Source of the DNA: Thalassospira lucentensis
GTDB taxonomy: Bacteria; Pseudomonadota; Alphaproteobacteria; Rhodospirillales; Thalassospiraceae
NCBI RefSeq assembly: GCF_001613805.1
Contig: NZ_LPVY01000002.1
Location: 338,759-402,758 of the forward strand
DNA: 64,000 nt
Reading direction: 5' to 3'
Below are positions 38,506-48,501 of the stretch, in pieces; within the stretch, counting starts at the first letter, position 1; each line of letters begins with the position of its first letter. The notes under the pieces are model-generated. The model saw only the letters and a program-made list of their open reading frames with translations. It did no database searches and was not told the DNA's origin. A program made the translations under genes and the position numbers.

Positions 38506-39255
38506 ATGAAGGTTCTTGTCGCCGTTAAGCGCGTTGTGGATTACAACGTCAAGATCCGTGTCAAACAGGACCAGTCTGGCGTTGAATTGAACAACGTCAA
38601 AATGTCCATGAACCCGTTTGACGAAATCGCCGTTGAAGAGGCCGTCCGCCTCAAGGAAGCCGGCACCGCGACCGAAGTGGTCGCTGTATCGCTGGGTGTG
38701 AAACAGTGTCAGGAAACACTGCGTACCGCCCTTGCCATGGGTGCCGATCGCGGCATTCTGGTCGAAACCGACGACGAACTGCAACCGCTTGCCGTTGCCA
38801 AACTTCTCAAGGAAGTCGTTGCCAAGGAAAGCCCGGATCTCGTGATCCTCGGCAAACAGGCAATTGATGACGACGCCAACCAGACCGGTCAGATGCTGGC
38901 CGCCCTTCTGGACTGGCCGCAGGGCACGTTCGCATCCAAGGTCGCCGTTGCCGATGGCAAGCTTGACGTCACCCGCGAAGTCGATGGTGGCCTTGAAACC
39001 ATCAAGATCGACCTTCCGGCCATCGTCACCACCGACCTTCGCCTGAACGAGCCGCGCTATGCGTCGCTTCCCAACATCATGAAAGCCAAGAAAAAGCCGC
39101 TTGATACGCTAAGCCCGGCTGATCTTGGTGTCGACACCGCGCCGCGCCTGAAAACCCTGAAAGTGACGGAACCGCCGGCACGTCAGGCAGGTGTAAAAGT
39201 TGCCAGCGTCGCCGAGCTTGTCGACAAGCTTCGCAACGAAGCAAAAGTGATTTAA
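38506..39255 (+). CDS. etfB: Electron transfer flavoprotein subunit beta
   Basis: Beta subunit (249 residues) of the ETF heterodimer, which takes electrons from acyl-CoA dehydrogenases and passes them to ETF-quinone oxidoreductase. Typical segments are [37 protein letters not shown] and the signature [17 protein letters not shown] [22 protein letters not shown]. It precedes etfA by 15 bp and has a strong sigma-70 promoter. Confidence 0.97.
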   Translation: MKVLVAVKRVVDYNVKIRVKQDQSGVELNNVKMSMNPFDEIAVEEAVRLKEAGTATEVVAVSLGVKQCQETLRTALAMGADRGILVETDDELQPLAVAKLLKEVVAKESPDLVILGKQAIDDDANQTGQMLAALLDWPQGTFASKVAVADGKLDVTREVDGGLETIKIDLPAIVTTDLRLNEPRYASLPNIMKAKKKPLDTLSPADLGVDTAPRLKTLKVTEPPARQAGVKVASVAELVDKLRNEAKVI

Positions 39256-39270
39256 GCGGGGGCCGATCAA

Positions 39271-40206
39271 ATGAGCATTCTTGTTATTGCCGAACACGAC
39301 AATACCGAACTGAAGGGCGCAACGCTCAATACCGTTGCCGCCGCACAGAAAATCGGTGGCGACATCACCATTCTGGTCGCGGGCGAAAACTGCCGTGCGG
39401 TTGCCGATGCGGCCGCAAAGGTGGCGGGCGTTTCCAAGGTTCTGGTTGCCGATAACGCGGCCTATGGCCATTTCCTGGCTGAAAACCTGGCCGGTCTTGT
39501 CAATGAACTGGCCGGTGATTACAGCCACGTTCTGGTGGCCGCTTCGACCACGGGCAAAAACTTCATGCCCCGCGTTGCAGCACTAAAGGACGTCGCACAG
39601 ATTTCCGACATCACCGATGTCGAAAGTGCTGATACGTTCGTCCGTCCGATCTATGCCGGTAACGCGATGGCAACCGTTCAGTCGTCAGACAGCCTGAAAC
39701 TGATCACCGTCCGCACCACGGGCTTTGATCCAGTTGCGGCCGAAGGCGGTTCTGCATCGATCGAAGATATCGCAACTGCGAAAGATGCCGGAAAATCCGC
39801 TTTTGTCAGTCAGGAACTGACCGAGTCGGAACGTCCGGAACTGACCGCAGCCAGTGTTGTCATCTCTGGCGGTCGCGGCATGGGCTCGGGCGAGAACTTC
39901 CACCTGATCGAACCGATTGCCGATAAACTCGGCGCTGCCATTGGCGCTTCGCGCGCCGCAGTCGATGCGGGATACGCTCCGAACGACTGGCAGGTCGGCC
40001 AGACCGGCAAAGTTGTTGCACCGCAGCTATACATTGCGGTAGGCATTTCAGGTGCGATACAGCACCTTGCCGGCATGAAGGACAGTAAGGTCATTGTTGC
40101 GATCAACAAGGACGAAGAAGCACCGATCTTCTCGGTTGCCGATTACGGTCTTGTCGCGGACCTGTTCGAGGCCCTTCCCGCACTGGCGAGCGAACTCGAC
40201 AAATAA
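39271..40206 (+). CDS. etfA: Electron transfer flavoprotein subunit alpha
   Basis: FAD-binding alpha subunit, 311 residues. The C-terminal FAD domain shows [34 protein letters not shown] and [19 protein letters not shown]. Acts with EtfB; the likely donors include Mcd and fatty acyl-CoA dehydrogenases. It is followed by a hairpin and then by the 3-hydroxybutyryl-CoA dehydrogenase gene. Confidence 0.97.
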   Translation: MSILVIAEHDNTELKGATLNTVAAAQKIGGDITILVAGENCRAVADAAAKVAGVSKVLVADNAAYGHFLAENLAGLVNELAGDYSHVLVAASTTGKNFMPRVAALKDVAQISDITDVESADTFVRPIYAGNAMATVQSSDSLKLITVRTTGFDPVAAEGGSASIEDIATAKDAGKSAFVSQELTESERPELTAASVVISGGRGMGSGENFHLIEPIADKLGAAIGASRAAVDAGYAPNDWQVGQTGKVVAPQLYIAVGISGAIQHLAGMKDSKVIVAINKDEEAPIFSVADYGLVADLFEALPALASELDK

Positions 40207-40221
40207 TCAGATCCCATCTAG

Positions 40222-40260
40222 GGTCAGAACAGTCAAAGAACATTGTTCTGACCTTGTTTT
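40222..40260 (+). terminator. Hairpin after etfA
   Basis: GGTCAGAACA and TGTTCTGACC form a perfect 10-bp stem with a 12-base loop, then TTGTTTT. It could terminate etfBA fully or act as an attenuator before the downstream dehydrogenase, which starts 27 bp later. Confidence 0.7.
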
Positions 40261-40286
40261 GACCCTGGGGGATGAGTGGGGAACAA

Positions 40287-41174
40287 ATGGCTTCGCTTGA
40301 AGATATCAAGACCATTGGCGTAATCGGCGCCGGTCAGATGGGCAACGGGATTGCTCATGTGATTGCGCTTGCCGACTACGACGTCCGACTGCTTGACGTA
40401 TCGGCAGAGGCGCTCGACAAGGCGCTTGGCCTGATTGGCAAGAACATGGATCGTCAGGTCAAGAAAGACCTGATTACCGAGGCACAGAAAGAAGCGGCCC
40501 TTGCCCGGATTACCACGGGTACGGATTACAGCTTCCTGTCTGACTGCGATCTCGTGATCGAGGCCGCAACCGAAAACGAAGAGACCAAGAAACAGATTTT
40601 CAAGGCTCTGTGTCCGGTTCTGGGTCCCGAAGCCATCATTGCGACCAACACATCGTCCATTTCGGTGACGCGTCTGGCTTCCTATACAGACCGCCCGTCG
40701 AAATTCATGGGCATGCACTTCATGAATCCGGTGCCGCTGATGAAGCTGGTCGAACTGATCCGTGGTATCGCCACGGACGAGCCGACCTATCGCACCATTC
40801 ATGAACTGACCAAGAAACTGGGCAAGGACACGGCAAGTGCCGAAGATTTCCCGGCTTTCATCGTGAACCGTATTCTGCTGCCGATGATCAACGAAGCGAT
40901 CTATACGCTTTACGAAGGTGTTGGCAATGTCCGGTCCATCGACGATGCCATGCGCCTTGGCGCAAACCACCCGATGGGGCCGCTGCAACTGGCCGATTTC
41001 ATCGGTCTGGATACCTGCCTGTCGATCATGCATGTGCTCCATGATGGTCTGGCCGATACCAAGTATCGCCCCTGCCCGCTTCTGGTCAAATATGTCGAAG
41101 CCGGCTGGCTTGGCCGCAAGGTCGGCCGCGGCTTCTATGACTATAGCGGCGACGAGCCGGTTCCGACCCGCTGA
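40287..41174 (+). CDS. hbd: 3-hydroxybutyryl-CoA dehydrogenase
   Basis: NAD(P)-dependent oxidation or reduction of (S)-3-hydroxybutyryl-CoA / acetoacetyl-CoA. The 295-residue protein has the N-terminal Rossmann motif GVIGAGQMGNGIAH, the catalytic His in HFMNPVPLMKLVE, and the helical C-terminal domain with FIVNRILLPMINEA and LGANHPMGPLQLADFIGLD. I prefer the ATG at 40287 (GGGGA upstream) over 40272. Next to etfBA it fits butyrate-level metabolism feeding crotonyl-CoA into the Ccr route. Confidence 0.95.
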   Translation: MASLEDIKTIGVIGAGQMGNGIAHVIALADYDVRLLDVSAEALDKALGLIGKNMDRQVKKDLITEAQKEAALARITTGTDYSFLSDCDLVIEAATENEETKKQIFKALCPVLGPEAIIATNTSSISVTRLASYTDRPSKFMGMHFMNPVPLMKLVELIRGIATDEPTYRTIHELTKKLGKDTASAEDFPAFIVNRILLPMINEAIYTLYEGVGNVRSIDDAMRLGANHPMGPLQLADFIGLDTCLSIMHVLHDGLADTKYRPCPLLVKYVEAGWLGRKVGRGFYDYSGDEPVPTR

Positions 41175-41196
41175 TCATCGCCGGATCAAAAATTCA

Positions 41197-41228
41197 AAAG
41201 GCCACTGCATCGCTGCGGTGGCCTTTTT
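41197..41228 (+). terminator. Intrinsic terminator after hbd
   Basis: Stem AAAGGCCACTGCA / TGCGGTGGCCTTT with a TCGC loop and a TTTTT tail, 23 bp beyond the stop codon. Confidence 0.9.
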
Positions 41229-41370
41229 GCATTGGGGGTATACCCCCGTCTTGATGATTTAACCGACGTGCAAAGCTTTTGATCTTTCGATCAGAAATTG
41301 CCCTGCTATGATGACCGCAAGTAACGAATATCAAAAAGAGTCCAGGTCAGGACCCAGGAGGCCGTCCCAC

Positions 41371-42837
41371 ATGTTTCTCGGAATAGATGTCGGTACATCT
41401 GCCGTTAAAGCGCTTCTGATGGATGAACATTCGGTCACCGTCGCCGAAACAGATGTGCCCCTGACGCTCAGCAACCCCAAACCATTCTGGAGCGAACAGC
41501 ACCCGGATGACTGGTGGGCTGCGACCTGCACGGCGATGGATCAGTTGAAATCATCCAATCCCGCCGCCCTTGCCGCGGTTCGCGCGATTGGCCTGTCTGG
41601 CCAGATGCACGGGGCGGTGATCCTTGATGCCGATGATAAACCACTTCGTCCGGCGATCCTGTGGAATGACGGCCGGGCCAAGGCCGAATGCGATGAATTG
41701 CAGGCCGCCCTGCCCGATCTGCCATCGCGTGCCGGTGTGGTCGCCATGCCGGGCATGACCGCGCCCAAACTGATCTGGCTGCGCAAACATGAACCCGAAA
41801 TCTTTGCCCAAATCAAAACCGTCCTGCTGCCCAAGGATTACATCCGTTTCTGCCTGACCGGCGAAAAGGTCACCGAAATGTCGGATGCCGCCGGCACGCT
41901 CTGGCTTGATGAAGAAAGCCGAAGCTGGAATTTTGACGCCATTGCCGCAACCGGCATGGATATCGCCCAACTACCCCGCCTTGTCGAAGGAAGCGACCCC
42001 ACCGGCCATCTGCGCGGTGAACTGGCTGCGCGCTGGGACATGAAGCCGACCGTGATTGTCGCGGGCGGCGGCGGCGATGCCGCGACCGGTGGCATCGGTG
42101 TCGGCGCGGTCAGCCACGGCGACGGGTTCATTTCTCTTGGTACGTCGTCACAGATTTTCGTCGCATCGGATCGTTATCGCCCGAAACCCCACGAACTTCT
42201 GCACAGCTTCGCCCATGCCGTGCCCCAGCACTGGTTCCAGATGGCGGTCCTTCTGAACGGGGCAAGCTGCCTTTTGTGGGCGGCAAACCTGTTGGGTGAA
42301 AAGGATATCGGCGCATTGCTGCAACGGACCGAAGCCGGGCACAAGGCCCCCTCGGATGTCGTGTTCCTGCCTTACCTTAATGGCGAACGGACCCCGCATA
42401 ACGATCCTTATGCGCGCGGCGTTTTCTTTGGCCTTGGCAGCGACACATCACGCGAAACGATGGTCCAGTCGGTGCTCGAAGGTGTCGGTTTTGCCCTTCT
42501 GGACGGGCAGTCACGCCTGCATGCCGCCGGAACGCATTGTGAATTGCCCGGTGTCATTGGCGGCGGTGCGCGCAGCCGATACTGGATTCAGCTGATATCG
42601 GACATCATGGGCTGCCCGCTTGCCCGATACGAAGGGGCGGCCAAGGGCCCGGCCTTTGGCGCGGCCCGTCTTGGACGGCTGGCACTCGATAACGAAACGG
42701 TCGAGGATGTCTGCCAGAAACCGGCCATTCAGGAAGTGATCGAACCCGATATGAACAGACACGCGGCCTATCAACCGCGATTTGCCAAATTCAAACGCAT
42801 CTATTCCGCGCTCCGCGAAGAATTCCAACCCGCCTGA
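41371..42837 (+). CDS. xylB: Xylulokinase
   Basis: FGGY-family sugar kinase of 488 residues that phosphorylates D-xylulose. The opening FLGIDVGTSAVKALLMD and the substrate segment GLSGQMHGAVILD match xylulokinases, and the C-terminal domain has GGGARSRYWIQLISDI. The ATG at 41371 has AGGAGG at a good distance; the frame open to 41308 is unsupported. No xylA or sugar transporter gene is adjacent; a ribokinase gene follows after 140 bp. Xylulose could come from pentitols, but this is inference. Confidence 0.93.
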   Translation: MFLGIDVGTSAVKALLMDEHSVTVAETDVPLTLSNPKPFWSEQHPDDWWAATCTAMDQLKSSNPAALAAVRAIGLSGQMHGAVILDADDKPLRPAILWNDGRAKAECDELQAALPDLPSRAGVVAMPGMTAPKLIWLRKHEPEIFAQIKTVLLPKDYIRFCLTGEKVTEMSDAAGTLWLDEESRSWNFDAIAATGMDIAQLPRLVEGSDPTGHLRGELAARWDMKPTVIVAGGGGDAATGGIGVGAVSHGDGFISLGTSSQIFVASDRYRPKPHELLHSFAHAVPQHWFQMAVLLNGASCLLWAANLLGEKDIGALLQRTEAGHKAPSDVVFLPYLNGERTPHNDPYARGVFFGLGSDTSRETMVQSVLEGVGFALLDGQSRLHAAGTHCELPGVIGGGARSRYWIQLISDIMGCPLARYEGAAKGPAFGAARLGRLALDNETVEDVCQKPAIQEVIEPDMNRHAAYQPRFAKFKRIYSALREEFQPA

Positions 42838-42977
42838 CCCTACACCTTTTGCCCCACCTGATCGGCTTTTTTGCGGTGTGATGCATTTCACCTGAAATGT
42901 TGCACCGGGTTCTTTAATCACTTCAAAAGATGCCAATATCAGCAAAAGGTATTAGAAATTTGCCAATCGGATAGCCC

Positions 42978-43907
42978 ATGACCATTGCCATTGTCGGAAG
43001 TTCCAATATCGATTTTGCCGCCCGCGTTGCCGAATTGCCCAAACCCGGCCAAACCGTATCGGCCAAGGATTACATCACAGGCCCCGGCGGCAAAGGCTGC
43101 AATCAGGCGGTTGCCGTGGCCCGTCTGGGGCAGAAACCTGTCTTCATTTCCAAAATCGGCAATGATGTTCTCGGGCGCAGCCTGATTGATACGCTCAAAA
43201 TCGAAGGATTTGACACCAACCAGCTGATCCAGACGACGGATGCGCAGACCGGCACCGCCCTGATATCCATCGACGATGCCGGGGAAAACATCATCACCGT
43301 GGCCGGTGGTGCCAACATGACCATGAGCCGCGCCGACATCCGCGAAAAACAGGTTTTCCTTGAACATTGCGACTATCTGCTCGTGCAGCTTGAATGCCCG
43401 GTTGTCGCCGTGGCCTGCGCCATGAAATATGCCCGCGACGCCGGGGCCACCATCATTCTAGATCCGGCACCGGTACCGGACCGGGTTGTTCTGCGTGATC
43501 TGATGGCGCTGACCGATATCGTCACCCCCAACAGCAGCGAATGTTTCGCCATGACCGGCATTCTTCCCGAAAACCTTGAAACCGCCCATCAGGCCGCCGA
43601 AAAGCTGCGCGAAATGGGCGCACGTATCGCGATCATCAAAATGGGATCAAAGGGCGCGTTTTATTCGGATGGCGATCAGTCCGGGATTGTCCCGCCATTT
43701 GATGTCTCGGCGATTGACACGGTTGCAGCGGGCGATTGCTTTAACGGCGGCCTGGCCGTCGCCCTGCATGAAGGACGCCCCTTGCGCGATGCCGTCCGCT
43801 TTGCCTGCGCAACCGGGGCACTGGCGACCACACGCTATGGTGCCGCCGATGCTGCCCCGACCCTTGATCAGGTTTTATCGCTTCTGGAACAAGATACCGG
43901 CACCTGA
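42978..43907 (+). CDS. rbsK: Ribokinase
   Basis: PfkB-family kinase, 309 residues, converting ribose to ribose 5-phosphate. Family signatures: GSSNIDFAARVAELPKPGQT, the sugar motif GPGGKGCNQAVAVARLG and the anion-hole/catalytic-base motif DTVAAGDCFNGGLA. A related pentose or deoxyribose kinase role cannot be excluded. It is convergent with the tlpA gene, with a gap of only 5 bp between stop codons. Confidence 0.92.
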   Translation: MTIAIVGSSNIDFAARVAELPKPGQTVSAKDYITGPGGKGCNQAVAVARLGQKPVFISKIGNDVLGRSLIDTLKIEGFDTNQLIQTTDAQTGTALISIDDAGENIITVAGGANMTMSRADIREKQVFLEHCDYLLVQLECPVVAVACAMKYARDAGATIILDPAPVPDRVVLRDLMALTDIVTPNSSECFAMTGILPENLETAHQAAEKLREMGARIAIIKMGSKGAFYSDGDQSGIVPPFDVSAIDTVAAGDCFNGGLAVALHEGRPLRDAVRFACATGALATTRYGAADAAPTLDQVLSLLEQDTGT

Positions 43908-43912
43908 TCGCG

Positions 43913-44473
43913 TCAGGACGCGGCATCAATCAGGCTGTTGAAATAATCGATGACCGGATCGGCATCCCATTTGGCCGTCCCTTCCAGCTTGCCGATGATC
44001 TGCCCGTCGGCATCAATCACGAAACTGGTCGGAAGGCCGCGTGCGCCAAAGGCCCGTGCGGTCGCCCCGCGCGGATCAAGCACGACATCAAGATTGCCGA
44101 TTCCGTTTTCATCAAAGAATTCCTGCACGATTTCCGCCCCGCCGCGATCCTGGCTAAGGGCCAGAACACGGAACGGCTTGCCCTCCATTTCAGACGCCAG
44201 ACGATCAAGATCGGGCATTTCTTCGATACAGGGCGCGCACCATGTCGCCCAAAGATTGACCAGAATAACCTGACCTTTCAGGTCTTTAAGGTCACTTTCG
44301 CTGCCATCTTTTTCGATGAAAACCGCCTTTTCCGGCAGGCTTGTGCTATCAGGTGCGGTGTCCATTTTCGAAAGTTCTTGCGGCAATTGCGTATCTGCAA
44401 AGGCAGGGCTTGCATAAATGGCCGATATGGCGACAATCACGCCCAGTTTTACGTAACGAAGCAGTGCCTTCAC
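43913..44473 (-). CDS. TlpA-like periplasmic thioredoxin
   Basis: A 186-residue membrane-anchored or secreted thiol-disulfide protein of the TlpA/ResA group, used in cytochrome oxidase or c-type cytochrome maturation. It has an N-terminal hydrophobic segment ending near ASPAFA, the redox motif [15 protein letters not shown] and the cis-Pro region in [11 protein letters not shown] chose the GTG at 44473 because AAAGG lies eight bases upstream; GTG at 44482 sits on the site. It is divergent from argH with only about 30 bp between the starts. Confidence 0.9.
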   Translation of the reverse strand: MKALLRYVKLGVIVAISAIYASPAFADTQLPQELSKMDTAPDSTSLPEKAVFIEKDGSESDLKDLKGQVILVNLWATWCAPCIEEMPDLDRLASEMEGKPFRVLALSQDRGGAEIVQEFFDENGIGNLDVVLDPRGATARAFGARGLPTSFVIDADGQIIGKLEGTAKWDADPVIDYFNSLIDAAS

Positions 44474-44505
44474 AATACTCACCTTTCCAACGCTTGCGGA
44501 TCACA

Positions 44506-45921
44506 ATGACCGATCAAAACGCCACTGACCAGAAAAATGCCAACGCCCTGTGGGGAGGCCGCTTTGAAGCGGGCCCATCCGCCATCATGGAAGAAATCAA
44601 TGCTTCCATCGGCTTTGACAAACGCCTGTACGCCCAGGACATTCAGGGTTCCAAAGCCCATTGCGCCATGCTGGTCAAGCAGAAGATCATCCCCGCAGAA
44701 GATGGCGAGAAAATAGTCGCGGGTCTAGACCAGATCCTTCAAGAAATCGAGAGCGGCCAGTTTACCTTCTCTGCCGCCCTTGAAGACATCCACATGAATG
44801 TCGAAAGCCGCCTGCGTGATCTGATCGGGCCTGCGGCCGGTCGCCTGCATACCGCGCGCTCCCGCAATGACCAGGTCGCGACCGATTTCAAACTCTGGGT
44901 GCGCGACGTGGCACTGGCCGATCTTGAAGCCGGGCTCAAGGGCCTTCAGGAAGCACTGGTTGAACAGGCCGGCACCCATGCCGAGACCATCATGCCGGGC
45001 TTTACCCACCTTCAGGCCGCCCAGCCGGTCACCTTTGGCCATCATCTTCTGGCCTATGTCGAAATGTTTGGCCGGGATCGTGGCCGCGTTGCCGATTGCC
45101 GCACGCGTGCTAATGAAAACCCGCTGGGTTCGGCGGCACTGGCCGGAACGCCCTATCCGATTGACCGTCACATGACGGCGTCATCCCTTGGCTTTGATCG
45201 CCCGACCGCGAACTCGCTTGATGCGGTGTCGGATCGCGACTTTGCTCTGGAATATCTGAACGCAGCCTCGATCACCGCCATGCATCTGTCACGCCTGGCC
45301 GAGGAAATGGTCATCTGGTGTTCGGCACAGTTCCGCTTTGTCGGCATGTCGGACAAATTTTCGACCGGCTCCTCGATCATGCCGCAGAAACGCAATCCCG
45401 ATGCCGCCGAACTGATCCGCTCCAAGATCGGCCGTATCGTTGGCTGCTACAATTCACTGATGCTCTCGATGAAGGGTCTGCCGCTGGCTTATTCCAAGGA
45501 CATGCAGGAAGACAAGGAACCGGTCTTCGAGGCCCACGACCATCTGGGTCTGTGTGTCGCCGCCATGACCGGCATGATTGCCGACATGAAGGTGCATAAG
45601 GACAACATGCGTGCGGCTGCCGGTGCGGGTTACACCACCGCAACCGATCTGGCCGACTGGCTGGTGGCCGAACTTGGCATGCCGTTCCGCGACGCCCATC
45701 ACGTGGTCGGTGCGACCGTGAAACTGGCTGAAGGCAAAGGTTGCGATCTCGATCAGCTTTCGCTCGAAGACCTTCAGGGGATCGAACCGAAAATCACCAA
45801 CGCCGTTTACGATGTCCTGACTGTCGAGGCATCGGTCAGTGCGCGTCAAAGCTTTGGCGGCACCGCCCCGGTCCGGGTGAAGGAACAGGTCGCGGCGGCA
45901 AAGGAAAGGTTCCTGAAATGA
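44506..45921 (+). CDS. argH: Argininosuccinate lyase
   Basis: Last step of arginine synthesis: splits argininosuccinate to arginine and fumarate. The 471-residue protein opens with ALWGGRF, carries [16 protein letters not shown] and the superfamily signature [15 protein letters not shown] at 44506 matches the family start. Its stop overlaps the start of the small lipoprotein gene (ATGA), so argH-lptM-lysA is a coupled unit common in alphaproteobacteria. Confidence 0.97.
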   Translation: MTDQNATDQKNANALWGGRFEAGPSAIMEEINASIGFDKRLYAQDIQGSKAHCAMLVKQKIIPAEDGEKIVAGLDQILQEIESGQFTFSAALEDIHMNVESRLRDLIGPAAGRLHTARSRNDQVATDFKLWVRDVALADLEAGLKGLQEALVEQAGTHAETIMPGFTHLQAAQPVTFGHHLLAYVEMFGRDRGRVADCRTRANENPLGSAALAGTPYPIDRHMTASSLGFDRPTANSLDAVSDRDFALEYLNAASITAMHLSRLAEEMVIWCSAQFRFVGMSDKFSTGSSIMPQKRNPDAAELIRSKIGRIVGCYNSLMLSMKGLPLAYSKDMQEDKEPVFEAHDHLGLCVAAMTGMIADMKVHKDNMRAAAGAGYTTATDLADWLVAELGMPFRDAHHVVGATVKLAEGKGCDLDQLSLEDLQGIEPKITNAVYDVLTVEASVSARQSFGGTAPVRVKEQVAAAKERFLK

Positions 45922-46064
45922 GCAACCCGATCTTTAAACGCAGCACAGTGATCGTACTGGCGGTGATGCTGGGCCTGTCTGTTGCCGCCTGCGGCAAAAA
46001 AGGCCCGCTTGAACCACCGACCGACGAAGGCAACAAATATCCACGGACATATCCGGCACAATGA
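45918..46064 (+). CDS. lptM: Small lipoprotein, LptM (YifL) type
   Basis: A 48-residue lipoprotein with lipobox SVAAC (C25) followed by GKKGPLEPP, the pattern of LptM, which helps oxidation and maturation of the LptDE translocon. It overlaps argH by 4 bp at its start and lysA by 4 bp at its end. The tiny size and this exact position between argH and lysA support the call; the molecular role here is inferred from the family. Confidence 0.88.
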   Translation: MSNPIFKRSTVIVLAVMLGLSVAACGKKGPLEPPTDEGNKYPRTYPAQ

Positions 46065-47326
46065 ACCATTTTGAATATATTGATGGCGTCCTTCACGCAG
46101 AAGGCGTTTCCATCCCCGAGCTTGCCGAAAAGGTCGGCACGCCGTTCTATTGCTATTCCACCGCCACCCTTGAACGTCATTACAGGGTTTATGCCGGTGC
46201 GTTTGACGGGCTTGATGCCACGGTTTGCTATGCGATCAAGGCAAACTCCAATCAGGCTGTCCTGAAAACGCTCGCCAGACTGGGGGCCGGTGCCGATGTG
46301 GTTTCGGTTGGTGAAATGCGCCGCGCCCTGCGTGCCGGTGTTGCCCCGGGCAAAGTCATCTTTTCCGGCGTTGGCAAGGCCGATGCCGAAATGCGCGAAG
46401 CCCTTGATGCCGATATCGCCCAAATCAATGTCGAAAGCATCCCGGAACTTGAAGAACTCAACCGGGTTGCCCTCGACATGGGCAAAAAGGCCCGGATCGC
46501 GATCCGCATCAACCCGCATGTCGATGCCAAGACCCATGAAAAGATCGCCACCGGCAAGGCCGAAAACAAATTCGGCATCGACTGGACCCGCGCGATCGAG
46601 GTTTACCGCATGGCAGCCGCCATGGACGGGATCGAGGTCACCGGCATTACCATGCATATCGGATCGCAGCTGACCGATCTTGCCCCCTTCCGCGAGGCAT
46701 TCACCCGTCTTGCCGGTCTGGTCGAAAAACTTCGCGCCGAAGGCATCAATATCCGCAATCTCGACCTTGGTGGCGGACTTGGCATAGCCTATCAGGGCGA
46801 AACACCGCCCCTGCCCGATGCCTATGGCCAGATGGTGCGTGAAACCGTCGGTCACCTTGGCTGCCACATCACGCTCGAACCGGGCCGCCTGATTGCTGGC
46901 AATGCCGGTGTGATGATTTCGCGCGTCATGTATATCAAGGACGGCGAAGCCAAACGCTTTGTCATTCTCGATGCCGCGATGAACGACCTGATCCGGCCAA
47001 CGCTTTACAGCGCCTATCACGAAATCATCCCCGTCGATGAACAGGGTGAAGGCGACAAACAGGCGACCGTCGATATCGTCGGACCGGTCTGCGAAACCGG
47101 CGACACCTTCGGCAAGGACCGCAAACTGCCCGATGACCTGAAACCGGGCGATCTGGTCGCCGTCATGTCGGCAGGTGCCTATGGTGCGGTGATGTCATCG
47201 ACCTATAACACCCGTGCCCTGACGCCCGAAGTTCTGGTCAAGGGAGACGATTTCGCCATCGTCCGCCCGCGCCAGTCGATTGACGACCTGATCGGTCTGG
47301 ACCGTATTCCCGACTGGCTCGACTGA
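46061..47326 (+). CDS. lysA: Diaminopimelate decarboxylase
   Basis: PLP enzyme that decarboxylates meso-diaminopimelate to lysine. The 421-residue protein shows the PLP lysine in CYAIKANSNQAVL, the HIGSQL motif, the LDLGGGLGI loop and the substrate motif VCETGDTF, which carries the catalytic Cys and Glu. Fold-type III barrel plus C-terminal beta domain. Start overlaps lptM by 4 bp. A terminator follows. Confidence 0.97.
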   Translation: MNHFEYIDGVLHAEGVSIPELAEKVGTPFYCYSTATLERHYRVYAGAFDGLDATVCYAIKANSNQAVLKTLARLGAGADVVSVGEMRRALRAGVAPGKVIFSGVGKADAEMREALDADIAQINVESIPELEELNRVALDMGKKARIAIRINPHVDAKTHEKIATGKAENKFGIDWTRAIEVYRMAAAMDGIEVTGITMHIGSQLTDLAPFREAFTRLAGLVEKLRAEGINIRNLDLGGGLGIAYQGETPPLPDAYGQMVRETVGHLGCHITLEPGRLIAGNAGVMISRVMYIKDGEAKRFVILDAAMNDLIRPTLYSAYHEIIPVDEQGEGDKQATVDIVGPVCETGDTFGKDRKLPDDLKPGDLVAVMSAGAYGAVMSSTYNTRALTPEVLVKGDDFAIVRPRQSIDDLIGLDRIPDWLD

Positions 47327-47357
47327 TCCGGACCGGCAGAAACCGGAAAAACTTTGC

Positions 47358-47390
47358 AAGGCGGTCTTTCAACACGAAAGGCCGCCTTCT
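47358..47390 (+). terminator. Intrinsic terminator after lysA
   Basis: Stem AAGGCGGTCTTTC / GAAAGGCCGCCTT with one mismatch and an AACAC loop, 32 bp beyond the lysA stop. The T tail is weak. Confidence 0.75.
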
Positions 47391-47499
47391 GCATATCCGC
47401 ATCCTGCCCGACAGAGATCATCTGACCTGCCCCATCTCCTTCGATCTCCCGAATGGTTCCGGGGGGCTCCGAGGGCCAAGGGCAGGACAGGAACGCCAG

Positions 47500-48165
47500 A
47501 CTCCGAAAGCACGGCAACAGGGTGATTTTCCCCGAAGCAGACGAAATGCCCCACCCGAACAAAACACGGCATTCCAACAGACGTCCCACTGACAGCCACA
47601 GGCTTACCGCCCGCTCCGGTTCCTTCCGGCAACGCCATGACCACGAAGCCCGGCCAAACCTCGGACCTCCGAAAGCCTAACCACCAGACGACCCACAAAC
47701 CGCCCAAAACCTCGCTGCCCGCTTCGGCCGCTTCCGGCAATGGCATGATCACGAACCTTGGACGTACCTCGGGCCTCCACCAGCCCTCGCCAGCAGATGG
47801 CCCTCTGACGGCCCACAGCCTCGCTACCCGCTCCGCCCCTTTCGGCAATGTCATGAACACCGACGCCCGGACAAAACTCGGGCCTCCGGCAACCGTCGCC
47901 GACGGACCCTCATCGGGCTCTCTGCCGCATTGATCACCGTCCGGCCAAGGCGGCAACCTGCCACCTCGACGACCAGACACACTTCGGGTCGTCGCCAGTT
48001 TCTCCCGCAGACGGTCCAGGGGCTCGCTGCCCACTTCGGGCACTTCCCGGCCACGGCGACAACCTGCCACGCCGACATCCAGATACACCTCGGGCCGCTG
48101 CCATTTTCACCGGCAGACGGACTTCGGGCGCACTGCCCCCAACCTGTCCACCACCGACGGGCCAC
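47500..48165. repeat. Degenerate 108-bp tandem repeat, about six units
   Basis: The marker CGGCAA (CGACAA in the last) recurs at 47627, 47735, 47843, 47951 and 48057, spacings 108, 108, 108 and 106 bp; a weaker unit lies at 47512. Around it each unit repeats CCGCTCCGG-like, CATGA.CAC.GA, CTCGG(G/A)CCTCC and (GC)AGA(C/T)GG segments. Units are contiguous, so it is not a CRISPR array. The period equals 36 codons. On the minus strand a frame at 47369-48088 reads repeats such as FVIMPLPEAAEAG and FVVMALPEGTGAG, but shared repeat text also appears in other frames. Function unknown. Confidence 0.75.
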
Positions 48166-48411
48166 AAATCACTGCCGCCACCGCTGCCATTGCTGCCATT
48201 GCTGCCGCTTCCGGCAAATCCGGGGTCCGTTCCCCGACAAGACGCACCTCTCCCGTCATGACAAATAAGTGTGTTAAAAGCGTATTAGAGCCAGTGCGGA
48301 ATACCGCCGTAATGGCTCCGCCATCCCCCGATCCATATCCTGCGGACTACTCCGCCGCCCTGCCTCAATCCTTGCCGCTGCATCCCGATCACCTCTTTGA
48401 TCTGGCCCCAA

Positions 48412-48450
48412 ACGCAAAAACCCGCGAGGCGCAAGGCGCTTCGCGGGTTT
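48412..48450 (-). terminator. Orphan minus-strand terminator hairpin
   Basis: Stem AAACCCGCGAAGCG / CGCCTCGCGGGTTT read on the minus strand, followed by TTTTTGCGTTT. No protein gene ends here. With the SOS-box-like site 50-100 bp upstream it could close a short untranslated transcript of roughly 70 nt. Confidence 0.65.
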
Positions 48451-48501
48451 CGGTCCGGGTGCATTTCTCCCGTTGACTTTGCTCTTATGCCATAAATAAA
48501 A

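Noticed and set aside
47369..48088. Minus-strand 239-codon frame through the 108-bp repeats
   Set aside because: It repeats because the DNA repeats with a period divisible by three. Related repeat text also appears in other frames on the same and the opposite strand, so no single frame is favoured. Not called as a gene.
47500..48165. CRISPR array
   Set aside because: Units are contiguous, 108 bp long and diverged along their whole length; there are no short identical repeats with unique spacers and no cas genes.
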